Assembly: GCF_022603395.1 (NCBI RefSeq)
Contig: NZ_JAIBKA010000003.1
Span: forward strand, 186,001-250,000
Source: Desulfoferrobacter suflitae
GTDB taxonomy: Bacteria > Desulfobacterota > Syntrophobacteria > Syntrophobacterales > Syntrophobacteraceae
DNA length: 64,000 nt
Direction: 5' to 3'
Below, in pieces: positions 1 to 8,905 of the stretch. The position numbers and the translations under genes are program-made. Every line of letters starts with the position of its first letter. Position 1 is the first letter of the stretch. The notes beneath the pieces were generated by a model. The model saw nothing but the letters and a program-made list of their open reading frames with translations, made no database searches and was not told the origin of the DNA.

Positions 1-439
1 TGATTTCCTCCCGCGACCGGGCGAGCCACGGTTCCCGCTGAAACGGTTCGGTCTGGCGGGTGACGATAGCCCCATCGATGAACCCCAAATCGAACAGGTG
101 AACCAGCAGTGCCGTCACCACGCCGCCGTCTGTAGCCACTTCACGGATGTTCGCTGCGCGTGCTCGCGCCACCCTGGTTTCCAGAACTCTACCGATCGGT
201 TCACTCCAGGAGGCGACTTTTTTCTGTTCTTCATCAAGCTCATGGATTTCCGGACAAATGAGGTAGCACAGGCCGCACTCGATGCACTTTTCCATGTCCT
301 TGAAACGCGGTCTGCCGTTTTCATCCAGTTCCAGTGCGCCGTAGTTGATGGCCGTGCAAAACGTTACGCAGCCGCCGCAGTGGTGGCACAGCCCAGGTTT
401 TTGGACTTCCTGGATCAAATTGAAAAATGTTTTGGTCAT
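1..439 (-). CDS. FrhB/FdhB-type iron-sulfur flavoprotein subunit (partial, 3' end outside window)
   Basis: The N-terminal 146 residues are visible and the gene continues past the left edge. Two ferredoxin-like cysteine clusters are seen: CHHCGGCVTFC near residues 18-28 and CIECGLCYLICP near residues 53-64. A segment ATDGGVVTALLVHLFD follows, typical of the coenzyme F420 hydrogenase/dehydrogenase beta-subunit family (FrhB, FdhB). These proteins pass electrons between FeS clusters and a flavin. The ATG at 439 follows an AGGAAAGCG ribosome site and lies 18 bp after the MvhD stop, so it is the last visible gene of the Hdr operon. In organisms without F420 such homologues probably use another carrier; the partner here cannot be told. 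Confidence 0.88.
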   Translation of the reverse strand, partial: MTKTFFNLIQEVQKPGLCHHCGGCVTFCTAINYGALELDENGRPRFKDMEKCIECGLCYLICPEIHELDEEQKKVASWSEPIGRVLETRVARARAANIREVATDGGVVTALLVHLFDLGFIDGAIVTRQTEPFQREPWLARSREEI

Positions 440-457
440 CGCTTTCCTCCCGCCTGT

Positions 458-889
458 CTAAGCGCTCATGGCTTTGGCCGGGCGCATGGGATTGGCACCC
501 AGGGACCGGATCTTTTGCGTAAAATTCGTCACGACCTCGGCGAATCTTGGCGCCTCGGCGGAGGAAACCCATTGGATAGCGAAACGCTCGGAATCGATTC
601 CGAGATTTTCCAAAACGATCTTGATGGCATCGGCGCGGGCCAGGGCTTTGTTATTACCATCCAGGTAATGACATTCACCCAGGTGTCAGCCCATCACGAT
701 AACGCCGTCCGCCCCCTGGGTCAGCGCTTCGACCACAATGTCCGGGTGCACCATGCCGGAGCACATCACCCGGATGGGGCGCATATTGGGAGGATACTGC
801 AGCCGTGAGACGCCGGCCAGGTCGCCGCCGGCATAGGCGCACCAGTTGCACAAGAAGCCTACGATGACAGGTTCGAAGTTGTCAGACAT
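458..889 (-). CDS. mvhD: MvhD/FrhD-like [2Fe-2S] subunit, selenoprotein (UGA at 686-688 = Sec68)
   Basis: This is a 143-residue methyl-viologen-reducing hydrogenase delta-subunit family protein, which carries electrons between a hydrogenase or dehydrogenase and HdrA. The N-terminal half has GFLCNWCAYAGGDLAG (residues 11-26) and RVMCSGMVHPD (40-50). The frame reaches a TGA at codon 68 inside GADGVIVMG-U-HLGECHYLDGN, where Cys-containing homologues have GCHPGDCHY. Reading through gives 75 further family-like residues to a TAG at 458-460, so the TGA is best read as selenocysteine and not as a stop. A hairpin 16 nt after the UGA supports this. The gene lies between hdrA and frhB. Confidence 0.9.
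653..669 (-). promoter_or_regulatory. candidate bacterial SECIS hairpin of mvhD
   Basis: On the minus strand, 16 nt after the UGA at 686-688, ATTACC and GGTAAT form a perfect 6-bp stem around the 5-nt loop TGGAT. Bacterial selenocysteine insertion elements are stem-loops inside the coding region shortly downstream of UGA. Position and stem fit, but binding by SelB is inferred. Confidence 0.6.
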
Positions 890-948
890 CGATTGCTCTC
901 CTCATCGTTATAAGTGTGTGATCCACAAGGTTTGTCGTGAAAGGTCCT

Positions 949-3900
949 TCAAATCGCCTCGAGGGCGGAGTGCACCTGGGCCTTCAGTTGCCCCAGGGTG
1001 AACCCGTGCACATAGACGCCTTCCTTCGGGCAGGTCGCCTGGCACAGGCCGCAGCCCTTGCACAGGGCGCTGTCGGTCACGATGCGCTTATGCGTGGCCC
1101 CATCGCGCTGGTACTCCTCCAACTTGATCGCCCGATAGGGGCAGACATCCAGGCAAAGGGCGCAGCCGTCGCATTTTTCCGTGACGAAGGACTTGATGGC
1201 GTCCAGCTCCATGGTGGTCTTGGAGAGGATCACGTTGGCCCGGGATGCCGCCGCCTTGGCCTGGCCCACCGCCTCGTCGATGGGCTTGGGGTAGTTGCAC
1301 AATCCCGCCAGGAACAAGCCGTCCACCGTCATGTCCACCGGGCGCAGCTTGGGATGGGCCTCATTGAGGAAACCATCCTCGTTCTGGCCGCACTTGTAAA
1401 GCTCCACCAGTTCGTGGTTGTCGTGCGGCACGATGGCTGACGCCAGCACCAGATAGTCGGCGGGGAGCTGGATGTCGCGCTGCAAAATGGGATCGAACAC
1501 GTCCACGGCAAGTGCGCCGCCATTCTGTGACGCCTTCGGTTTGCGCTCCACCTCGTAGCGGATGAAGATGACGCCCCGCTCGCGCGCTTTCACGTAAAGG
1601 TCCTCCCGTTCACCGTAGGTGCGCACGTCGCGGTTCAGAACATAAATGTTCATGTCCGGATTGAGCTCTTTCAGCTTCAACGCGCTCTGCACCGAGTGGG
1701 TGCAGCAGACGCGGCTGCAGTAAGGTCGCTCCGGCTCGCGGGAGCCGACGCACTGGATGAAGACCACGTTTTGCGCCGTTTTCACCTGCGCCGGATGGTC
1801 CCTCAGTTCGGCGTCGAAATCGAGATGGGTCATGACCTTCGGGTGCTGACCGTAGAGGTATTCCGTCGGCCTGTGCTCTTTGGCCCCGGTGGCGATGACG
1901 GCAGCCCCGTAAGTGACCGCGCGCATCTCGCCGTCGATTTCGACCTTGCTGACAAAATTGCCCACCGAGCCGATGCAGGTCTTGATCTGCGCGTTCTTGT
2001 AGACGGTGATGCGCGGATGGCCCTCGACCTGGGCGATCATGTCTTCGAGCAGCGGCCTGAGCGGGGTCCCCCTCCAGGTTTCATTGATGTGCCAGGTGTT
2101 GCCGCCAAGCCTCTCGCTCCGCTCCAGCAGCACCACCTCGTGCCCCTGATCGGCAAGGCTGATCGCCGCGGTCATGCCGGCCACCCCGCCGCCGATCACC
2201 AGCGCTTTCGGGTTGACCTTCACTTCGAGATTTTTCAGCGGATAGTTCAACGAAACCTTGGCCACCGCCATGCGCACCTGGTCCTTGGCCTTCTCTGTGG
2301 CGCGCTGCGGGTCCTTCTGATGAACCCAGGAATTGTGATTGCGGATATTGGCCATCTCCAGCAGGTAGGCATTCAAACCGGCCTCCCGCAGCGTGTCCTG
2401 AAACAGTGGTTCATGGGTTCTCGGTGTGCAGGCTGCCACCACGATTCGGTTGAGCTTGTGGCTCTTGATGATGTGTACGAAATGTTCCTGGGCGTCCGTT
2501 GAACAGGAAAACAGATTGTTTTCCACGTGGACCACGTAGGGCAGGGTGTGCGCATAATCGACCACCTGCTTGACGTCAACCACACTGGCAATATTGATGC
2601 CGCACGAACAGACAAAGACTCCTACTCGTGGCTTTTCACCACTCACATCATGTTCGGGGGGATAGGTTTTTTGCCGGGTGAGCGTCCCCCTGGCGGAAAC
2701 CAGCGCGCGCGATGCTTCTGCCGCTGCCGCCGAAGCTTCCGTTACGGCGCGGGGAATGGCCTTGGGAGACTGCATGGCTCCGGTGACGAAGATGCCCGGT
2801 GTGGTGCTGGTGACCGGGTCAAAGCTGCTGGTCGTGACGAACCCATGCTGATCCAAGGCGAATCCGATTTTTTCAGCCAGCATCCGGACGTCCTCGGACG
2901 CCTCGATGCCGGTGGAAAGGACCGCCAGATCAAAGTTTTCGATGAAAGTTCGACCATCTTCCAGGCAATAGGAGATGTTCACACCGATGTTGTTCCTGCC
3001 TCCCTCGATGGTGTGCGGACGGGCGCGAACAAAACGGATCCCTTTCCCTTTGGCGTCTTCGTAATAGCGTTCGAATTCCTTGTTGTGGCTGCGGATGTCC
3101 ATGTAAAAAATGGTCTGCTGCAACTCCTTGTTCGCGGTGTGCTCGGCTGTCACCAAGGCTTGCTTAATGGCGTACATGCAGCACACACTGGAGCAGTAGC
3201 TGTGAGTGGTGCGGCTGCGATCGCGCGAACCGACGCATTGGATCCAGGCGATCTTTTGCGGCTCCTTGCCGGTGGACGGCTTCACCAGATGACCCATACA
3301 CGGCCCGCTGGCCGACAGCATACGCTCGTATTGCAGGCCGGTGACCACATCGGGGGCGTGCTGGTAAGCAAAATGATCATATGGAGTCGGATCGAACGGC
3401 TTATAACCGGCTGCCAAAATGATGGAGCCGACATTGAAAGTGAAGATCTTCTCGGAGTCATGGAAGTTGATGGCGTGGGTCGGGCAAAATTTTTCGCACG
3501 CCCGGCATTTGCCGCGCGTGAGATACAAGCAATGTTGTGCGTCGATGGCGTACTTGAGGGGAACCGTCTGACCGTACTTGATGTAGGCCGCTTTCCTCTT
3601 GTTGATGCCCATGTTGTATTCGTCATCAACCTTTTTGGGGCATTTCTCGCTGCACTGGCCGCACGCAATGCATTTTTCCATGTCCACGTATCGCGGCTTC
3701 TGTCTGACCGTGGCGGTGAAATTGCCGGCTTCACCGGAAACATCGATCAACTCGGAAAGGGTCATCAGCTGAACGTTCAAGTGCCGACCGCACTCGACCA
3801 ATTTGGGCGAGAGAATTCACATGGCGCAGTCGTTGGTCGGGAATGTCTTATCGAGTTGCGACATCACGCCGCCGATGCCGGTGCTTTTTTCTATCAGGTA

Positions 3901-3996
3901 GACATAATATCCGGACTCGGCCAGATCCAGGGTGGCCTGAATGCCGGCTATGCCGCCTCCCACGACCATGATCGACCCAACGGGCTGTTCCGCCAT
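949..3996 (-). CDS. hdrA: HdrA-like flavin bifurcation subunit, selenoprotein (UGA at 3817-3819 = Sec60)
   Basis: Heterodisulfide reductase subunit A homologue of 1015 residues. The ATG at 3996 follows a GGAGGT ribosome site. Residues 9-18 hold the FAD-binding GGGIAG fold. Codon 60 is TGA in [19 protein letters not shown], where Cys homologues read DCAMCILSPK. Two 4Fe-4S motifs follow ([12 protein letters not shown] and CRACEKFCP). After a VFVCSCG segment there is a second nucleotide-binding domain ([17 protein letters not shown]), and two C-terminal 4Fe-4S motifs ([24 protein letters not shown]). The length and doubled Rossmann domains match the long HdrA type. Such proteins split electrons between ferredoxin and a second acceptor. 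No HdrB or HdrC is visible; they may lie beyond the left edge. Confidence 0.92.
3778..3796 (-). promoter_or_regulatory. candidate bacterial SECIS hairpin of hdrA
   Basis: On the minus strand, 20 nt after the UGA at 3817-3819, CGAGTGC and GCACTTG pair (one G-U) around the loop GGTCG. The GGUC in the loop recalls the apical loop of the E. coli fdhF element, although the distance from the UGA is some nucleotides longer. Function is inferred from sequence only. Confidence 0.6.
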
Positions 3997-4079
3997 GAGT
4001 ACCTCCTCACCAACAAAGTGTAATGGTTGAAGCCAAATTCAGCGCACTGTGCAACATCTGCCTGTAGACAAAGTGCAGA

Positions 4080-4625
4080 CTACCCGACGTCAGCATTTGT
4101 CTCTTGACCTATCGACTCGATCTCTACCAGGATCTGCTTTTGAAGCCACTCACAACAAGCCTCGATTTGTTTCTCTACTGCAGGGGAAAGCCCCGGTTGC
4201 ACCTTCTCGGGAATCTCCTTGACCTGCACCGCCAAAATGCGAATCTTAACGCCGCCAAGATTCTGCAGCTCGAGCAGAAGATTGACCGAAGGGAATTGAT
4301 GCAGGGAAAAGTCGGTCTTCTTGGGCAGGGGCATATCTTCGATGGACAATTCAAACAGTGCACCCGGTTCGCGGCCCGGCTGACTCACTGCATCAACTAT
4401 GAAAATGCAGGAGGGTTTCGGTTCGATCAGCGCCAGATCGAACAGGTAGCTGCCTATGCCGGTTCCCACATCTGCCGCTAAAACAGATGGGGGCAACGGA
4501 TAGTTTTTTTGCAGGGCTTCAATGACCTTGGGGCCAAATCCATCATCCCCAAAAAGAGGATTGCCGCATCCGAAGACGACAATGGGGCTGTGAAGAATTT
4601 CTTTGATCAATACCTGGACCCCCAT
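4080..4625 (-). CDS. hydrogenase maturation protease (HyaD/HybD/FrcD family)
   Basis: Endopeptidase that trims the C-terminus of a [NiFe]-hydrogenase large subunit after nickel insertion. Seen in the 181-residue protein: the family start motif VVFGCGNPLFGDDGFG (residues 17-32) with the metal-sensing acidic residues, ADVGTG (about 50-55), FIVDAVSQPG, and FSLHQ in the place of the conserved STHQ-type histidine. It is the first gene of the operon with hdrA, mvhD and frhB, 83 bp upstream of hdrA. No hydrogenase large or small subunit lies in the window, so the substrate is probably encoded past the left edge. The ribosome site before the ATG is weak, and a TTG at about 4610 is an alternative start. 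Confidence 0.88.
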   Translation of the reverse strand: MGVQVLIKEILHSPIVVFGCGNPLFGDDGFGPKVIEALQKNYPLPPSVLAADVGTGIGSYLFDLALIEPKPSCIFIVDAVSQPGREPGALFELSIEDMPLPKKTDFSLHQFPSVNLLLELQNLGGVKIRILAVQVKEIPEKVQPGLSPAVEKQIEACCEWLQKQILVEIESIGQETNADVG

Positions 4626-4835
4626 TTTCAGGTGAGGTCGTTACCCATTTCGACATGCGTCGGCCGTTGCTTCCTTGGGGTTGCATGCCGGGTCGCAATG
4701 ATGCCGGTGGCTGTTCAACATCAAGCGCCAAATTCAGGTCACATAAAGTGGCAGCGGCCGTCCGCCCGCACTGCGGTGCAAACCGCATGGCTCCGATTGC
4801 CACACCTCGGGGTCATCCTGACGCTGTCCAGTTAG

Positions 4836-4864
4836 CTTATAGAAACAACGCTTGACCATGTCAA
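4836..4864 (-). promoter_or_regulatory. sigma70-like promoter of the hydrogenase protease-hdrA-mvhD-frhB operon
   Basis: On the minus strand TTGACA (4864-4859) is separated by exactly 17 nt from TATAAG (4841-4836). Five of six -10 bases and all six -35 bases match consensus. It points to the operon and would give a leader of about 200 nt before the first ATG at 4625. Confidence 0.6.
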
Positions 4865-5356
4865 CGACAATGAAGCCAAGTATGTGCGAGGCGTAGGTTG
4901 TGACGCAAATAGTTGACAATGGTCGATTCGGGAAAGCGTACAATTGAAGCTGCATTCCCCGATCGGTGCCAGGCGGTTGATCGAGAGGTGACCGATCATC
5001 ATGCACCTTTTTATGAACCGCAAACCCGGTGCAAAGGACGCCGGGCTTTGCAGAGGTTGAATCCATCAGGGAGGACCCTTTGCGTGTCTTTCGTCGCTTC
5101 ACGGTGCACCACTGCGGTGCTCGGTTGCGGGTTTACCGGCGGTGAGGAAAATGAGAAGAGCGCACGGGCCCCCTGTAATATGCTGGATTCTTCAATCCGA
5201 CTTTTGTATGCTGCTGCCGCTTGCTGAATGCGGCTTGCAGGTGTACCCCCTTTGCCCCGTTCGTGACCGATTGCGAAATTTCAGCCTGAAGCTGCAAGGG
5301 CCCCAGTCGGAAAGTCTGCACGACTGTTTTGGAGAGTTTGGAATACAAGGAGAGAA
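4865..5356. other. intergenic region without a convincing gene
   Basis: With the adjoining 4626-4835 leader, this is about 730 bp between the divergent Hdr operon and esterase gene. Open frames on both strands (for example 4734-5102 minus) show no recognisable domain and lack ribosome sites. A plus-strand TTGACA (4913-4918) and TACAAT (4939-4944) are 20 nt apart, a poor spacing, so an esterase promoter here is only possible. AAGGAGAG at 5347-5354 is the ribosome site for the esterase. Confidence 0.5.
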
Positions 5357-5359
5357 GTG

Positions 5360-6907
5360 ATGTTCGAGATGCCTGCAACAGGATTCAGGGTGCGAAATGG
5401 GCGACCGAGTGCCGTCACACCGAGGCAAGGGATCGCCAGATGGTTGATTCGCACTGCGGCTGCCCTGGTTATCGTTGCCGTAAGCGCATTGCACGCCCAC
5501 GCCTTCAGTAGAATCATCGTGTTTGGCGACAGCCTGTCCGATTCCGGCAACGTGTATTTTGCTACCGGTAAATTGATCCCGGCCGCGCCGTATCATGAGG
5601 GGCGCTTCAGCAACGGCCTCAATTACGCCGATCTGCTGGCGTCAAATCTTGGTCTGAGCCTGAGGCCCGTTCTAGATGGCGGCACAAATTACGCGGTCGG
5701 GGGCGCTAAAACAGCTTCCTTCCCGGATCAGCTTCCCTATAATTTTCTCTCCCAGGTTGCGATGTTTCGCAGTCAAATTGCTTTGGGCACTACGGAAAAG
5801 CCTGATGAGGACGCCCTCTATGTTGTCTTTATCGGGTCAAACGACATGCTGGATGTTGTTCCCGAAGCACTCGACGATCCGGCCAATCAAGCAGCCATCG
5901 TCGGGGCGGCGGTCGAGGAAATTGTGGGAGATATTGAAAAGGGCCTGCAGGGTATCAGGGATGAAGGCGCGGTCAATATCCTGGTCCTTTACCTGGCCAA
6001 CCTGGCGAGGACCCCCCGTTATGTGCAGAAAGAGGCTGCCAGCCCCGGGACGTTCGCTGTGGTAACGGCGGCCACGCTATCTTTCAATCACGCTCTGGAT
6101 GACATGCTCGATTCCTTTTCCGATCTCAATATCATTCGCTTCAATACTTTTGAGCTTTTCGAGCAGGCCATATCCAATGGGGCAACTCTTGGTCTGACCG
6201 ACGTAATCACTGCATGTTACACCGGAGACGGCAGCTTTATGGGAGGTGGCACCGTCTGTTCGGATCCGGCCGGTTATGCCTTCTGGGATACCATTCATCC
6301 CTCTGCGCGCTCCCACTCCATTCTGGCACAGGAATTAAACATTACGCTCCATGGCTGGTTTGGGGATGTCTGCTCGTTCTACTGGGCCTACGACCACATT
6401 CAGAAATTGAGCGCTGCGAACGTCACCAGGGGCTGCGGCAACGGTTTTTACTGTCCTGAAGATCTCGTCACACGGGCCGAAATGGCTGTATTTATCGAGC
6501 GGATCATCAAAGAGGACGCGTTTTTGCCGCCCCCGGCGGTCGGCATCTTTGTTGATGTTCCGACGGATTACTGGGCCTCCGCCTGGATCGAACAATTTTT
6601 TCAGGACGGCATAACGGCCGGATGCGGAGAGAATACATTGCAATATTGTCCTGAACAGCCTCTGACGCGGGCGGAAATGGCCGTTTTTCTGTTGCGCGCC
6701 AAACATGCCGGTGGCTATTCTCCCCCCGAGCCCGGTGGGATATTTGCCGACGTCCCGAAGGATTACTGGGCCGCCGGCTGGATTGAACAGCTTTACCTTG
6801 CAGGCATCACCACCGGATGTGGAGAGAATCCCTTGCGGTATTGTCCGGATGACGAGGTCACACGAGCTCAAATGGCGGCCTTTTTGGTGAGGACTTTTGG
6901 ACTGTGA
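5360..6907 (+). CDS. exported GDSL/SGNH esterase with three C-terminal SLH repeats
   Basis: About 515 residues. A Sec signal peptide ends near AHA (LVIVAVSALHAHA, about residue 47 of the ATG form). The lipase core starts at once with IIVFGDSLSDSGN (the nucleophile Ser in GDSL). GGTNYAVGGAKT, FIGSNDMLD (the GxND block) and a late DTIHPSARSH carry the Asp-His of the triad. The last 170 residues hold three S-layer homology repeats ending VTRAEMAVFIER, LTRAEMAVFLLR and VTRAQMAAFLVR. Each repeat has a paired GC...YCP cysteine set that could form disulfides. The SLH part suggests display on the cell surface. A GTG at 5357 is an alternative start; AAGGAGAG favours the ATG at 5360. Confidence 0.9.
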   Translation: MFEMPATGFRVRNGRPSAVTPRQGIARWLIRTAAALVIVAVSALHAHAFSRIIVFGDSLSDSGNVYFATGKLIPAAPYHEGRFSNGLNYADLLASNLGLSLRPVLDGGTNYAVGGAKTASFPDQLPYNFLSQVAMFRSQIALGTTEKPDEDALYVVFIGSNDMLDVVPEALDDPANQAAIVGAAVEEIVGDIEKGLQGIRDEGAVNILVLYLANLARTPRYVQKEAASPGTFAVVTAATLSFNHALDDMLDSFSDLNIIRFNTFELFEQAISNGATLGLTDVITACYTGDGSFMGGGTVCSDPAGYAFWDTIHPSARSHSILAQELNITLHGWFGDVCSFYWAYDHIQKLSAANVTRGCGNGFYCPEDLVTRAEMAVFIERIIKEDAFLPPPAVGIFVDVPTDYWASAWIEQFFQDGITAGCGENTLQYCPEQPLTRAEMAVFLLRAKHAGGYSPPEPGGIFADVPKDYWAAGWIEQLYLAGITTGCGENPLRYCPDDEVTRAQMAAFLVRTFGL

Positions 6908-7887
6908 GCAACTGCGCGACGGCAGCGGATCCCTTGGCTGAAGTGCGCGCTGCATGCCGGCTGGTTGCCGAGCGGGCGGAGCAGGTAACAATCAACCGGC
7001 CCGCCGTTGCGGCATACGTGCAAGCGCTGCCTCTGGAGCAGGCAGCGCTTCCCGCTTTGGATGCCGAGGCGCATTACGTTGGGTTCGGGGATGATACGGT
7101 GGCGTTCCTTGTGACCCTGGATGCCATCAATTTCGGTTCGGGATATTTCCCGCATTTGCGTAAAAAACCAAACCGATCCGGCTACTTCACCATAGCCACG
7201 GCACTCACCGAGTTTTACCGGAACCACGGTCCACTGTCGGCCCGACAGTTGGTCCGGCTCAGCCCGGAAGATTGCGCCCGGATATTTGGGCAGGATTTGA
7301 GCAATGAGCCCGTTGCCGAGCTGATGCGGCTTTTTGCGTCAGCCCTCAATGACCTGGGCAGGTACCTGCTGGATCGATTTGCCGGCAGCTTTATCCGTCT
7401 CATCGAAGCTGCGGCGGGATCTGCCGCCAGGCTGACCAAACTGCTCACAGAGATGCCGTTCTTCAATGATGTGCTGTCCTATGATAAATTGCGTGTACCG
7501 TTCTTTAAAAGAGCGCAACTCACCGCCGCGGATCTCGCCATCGCCTTCGAGGGTAAAGGGCCCGGGCGGTTCAACGATTTGCAGCGGTTGACCCTATTTG
7601 CAGACAATCTGGTCCCGCATGTGCTGCGGGTCGATGGACTGTTACTGTACACGGAGCAGCTGGCTGCGAGAATTGATGCGGCACAGCTGATCCCGCGTGG
7701 TTCCAAAGAAGAAGTGGAACTGAGAGCTTGTGCCCTGCATGCGGTGGAACTTATGGTTGCCGAACTGACCCGTGCGGGGCGGGAGATCAGTCCCATGCAG
7801 CTTGACTATCTATTGTGGAATCGAGGACAGCAGCCGTACTATAAGAAAATCCATCCGCGTCACAGAACCAGAACGGTTTTTTATTGA
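6904..7887 (+). CDS. queuosine 5'-phosphate N-glycosylase/hydrolase family protein (Qng1, DUF2419)
   Basis: 327 residues matching the queuosine-salvage family known from eukaryotes and scattered bacteria, which releases queuine from queuosine 5'-phosphate. Family blocks are seen: a central VTLDAINFGSGYFP, LTEFYRNHGPLSARQL, and RFNDLQRLTLFADNLVPHVL with the conserved Asp residues, followed by EVELRACALHAVELM and a C-terminal DYLLWNRGQQPYYK. The GTG start overlaps the stop of the esterase gene by 4 nt, implying translational coupling although the functions look unrelated. The assignment rests on motifs; the symbol is withheld. Confidence 0.82.
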   Translation: MSNCATAADPLAEVRAACRLVAERAEQVTINRPAVAAYVQALPLEQAALPALDAEAHYVGFGDDTVAFLVTLDAINFGSGYFPHLRKKPNRSGYFTIATALTEFYRNHGPLSARQLVRLSPEDCARIFGQDLSNEPVAELMRLFASALNDLGRYLLDRFAGSFIRLIEAAAGSAARLTKLLTEMPFFNDVLSYDKLRVPFFKRAQLTAADLAIAFEGKGPGRFNDLQRLTLFADNLVPHVLRVDGLLLYTEQLAARIDAAQLIPRGSKEEVELRACALHAVELMVAELTRAGREISPMQLDYLLWNRGQQPYYKKIHPRHRTRTVFY

Positions 7888-7937
7888 GAGCATACGGCAG
7901 CCTAATGTGAACACCCGAAACGACAGAGAGACGGTGC

Positions 7938-8450
7938 ATGGTGGTCAGGCTATTGAATGTGATATCCATTCTGATGAGTTTTCTCGGATTGCTGGTTCTC
8001 AGCTTTGGGGTATTTCTGGGTTGCATGGCGTACAGCACAAAGTCATGGCGGACCGCCGATGCATGGATCATCGCATCCGAAGTAGTTGAAGTGCGTACCG
8101 GGACCGGTTTCAGCTATCGGCCATCAGTACAATACAAGTACACGGTGAATGGGGAAGAATATACGGGGACCTCGATACGGTTCATCGACTTCAACCACTG
8201 GGACCGCGCCGCTGCCCTGCGGGTCATTGAGCTCTTTCCCATGGGAAAGAGAGTGGAGGCCAGGTACCACAGGAACTACCCGAAAATGACGGTGCTTGAC
8301 CCCGGGGCTCATGCCTCGGACCTGCTGGTTCCCGTTGCGGGTATTGTGCTCATAGTGGCCGCTTTCACGCTCAGATATGTGCGCAAGCGGCTGTTGCGGC
8401 AGCAAAGTCAGTCATCATCGATGGCTTCTAACCCAACTGCCATGAGATAG
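7938..8450 (+). CDS. DUF3592 family membrane protein
   Basis: 170 residues with one N-terminal membrane segment (about 5-32, VISILMSFLGLLVLSFGVFLG) and one near the C-terminus (about 129-147). Between them is an extracytoplasmic domain with VQYKYTVNGEEYTG and a basic-aromatic RYHRNYP. This is the layout of DUF3592 proteins, whose function is unknown. The last 43 bp overlap, tail to tail, the end of the metallopeptidase gene on the other strand. Confidence 0.75.
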   Translation: MVVRLLNVISILMSFLGLLVLSFGVFLGCMAYSTKSWRTADAWIIASEVVEVRTGTGFSYRPSVQYKYTVNGEEYTGTSIRFIDFNHWDRAAALRVIELFPMGKRVEARYHRNYPKMTVLDPGAHASDLLVPVAGIVLIVAAFTLRYVRKRLLRQQSQSSSMASNPTAMR

Positions 8451-8905
8451 CCTCTTGCCCGCTCCGCTTTTGGATAGCGTTTGACCAGTCGCCAGAAGTT
8501 GCTGCTGTGGTTCGGTTCCAGCAAATGGCACAATTCATGGATCAACACGTAGTCCTGGACGAACCTCGGCATGGCGGCGATCCTGTGCGAGATGCGAATG
8601 GTGCCGCGGTTGTATGTGCAGCTGCCGAGACGTTTCTCCTGATTACTCACCCAGCGGATGGACTCCCACTTCAGTTGGCCGTCAAAATACAGTTGATTCA
8701 ACGTTTCGGCCCGCTCGAGCAGTTCTTCATTGTCCAGGGTGGCGGCCTTTTCCCGCCGCACCAAACGCTTCTGCAAATGTTCAATGTGCGGTTTCAATTG
8801 CTCGTCGGACAGGTGCGCCGGTGCAAGGATTTCAAGCACCCCATTGACGTTGCGTGCCTGCACCGTCTTCTTGCGCCTGGCGCTGCGGGTAATGCGTATT
8901 TCCAT
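8408..8905 (-). CDS. YgjP/DUF45-type zinc metallopeptidase domain protein
   Basis: 165 residues from the ATG at 8905, which has a GGTGAG ribosome site; an upstream ATG at 8965 has none. The motif YVLIHELCHLLEPNHSSNFW (about 120-139) contains HELCH, the zinc-binding HExxH helix, with a downstream His, as in M48-like YgjP proteins. The N-terminal half holds the basic SARRKKTVQ segment and a region rich in charged helices. Such proteins often stand alone or beside restriction systems; none is seen here. The substrate is unknown. Confidence 0.82.
   Translation of the reverse strand: MEIRITRSARRKKTVQARNVNGVLEILAPAHLSDEQLKPHIEHLQKRLVRREKAATLDNEELLERAETLNQLYFDGQLKWESIRWVSNQEKRLGSCTYNRGTIRISHRIAAMPRFVQDYVLIHELCHLLEPNHSSNFWRLVKRYPKAERARGYLMAVGLEAIDDD

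Noticed and set aside
2527-4023. 498-codon plus-strand open frame antisense to hdrA
   Set aside because: Low-complexity, Arg/His/Gly-rich translation without family motifs; the minus-strand HdrA explains the open frame.
4913-4944. TTGACA and TACAAT on the plus strand as an esterase promoter
   Set aside because: The spacer is 20 nt, too long for a standard promoter; kept only as a remote possibility.
4734-5102. 122-codon minus-strand frame in the region before the Hdr operon
   Set aside because: No recognisable domain and no ribosome site; it overlaps the promoter of the operon.
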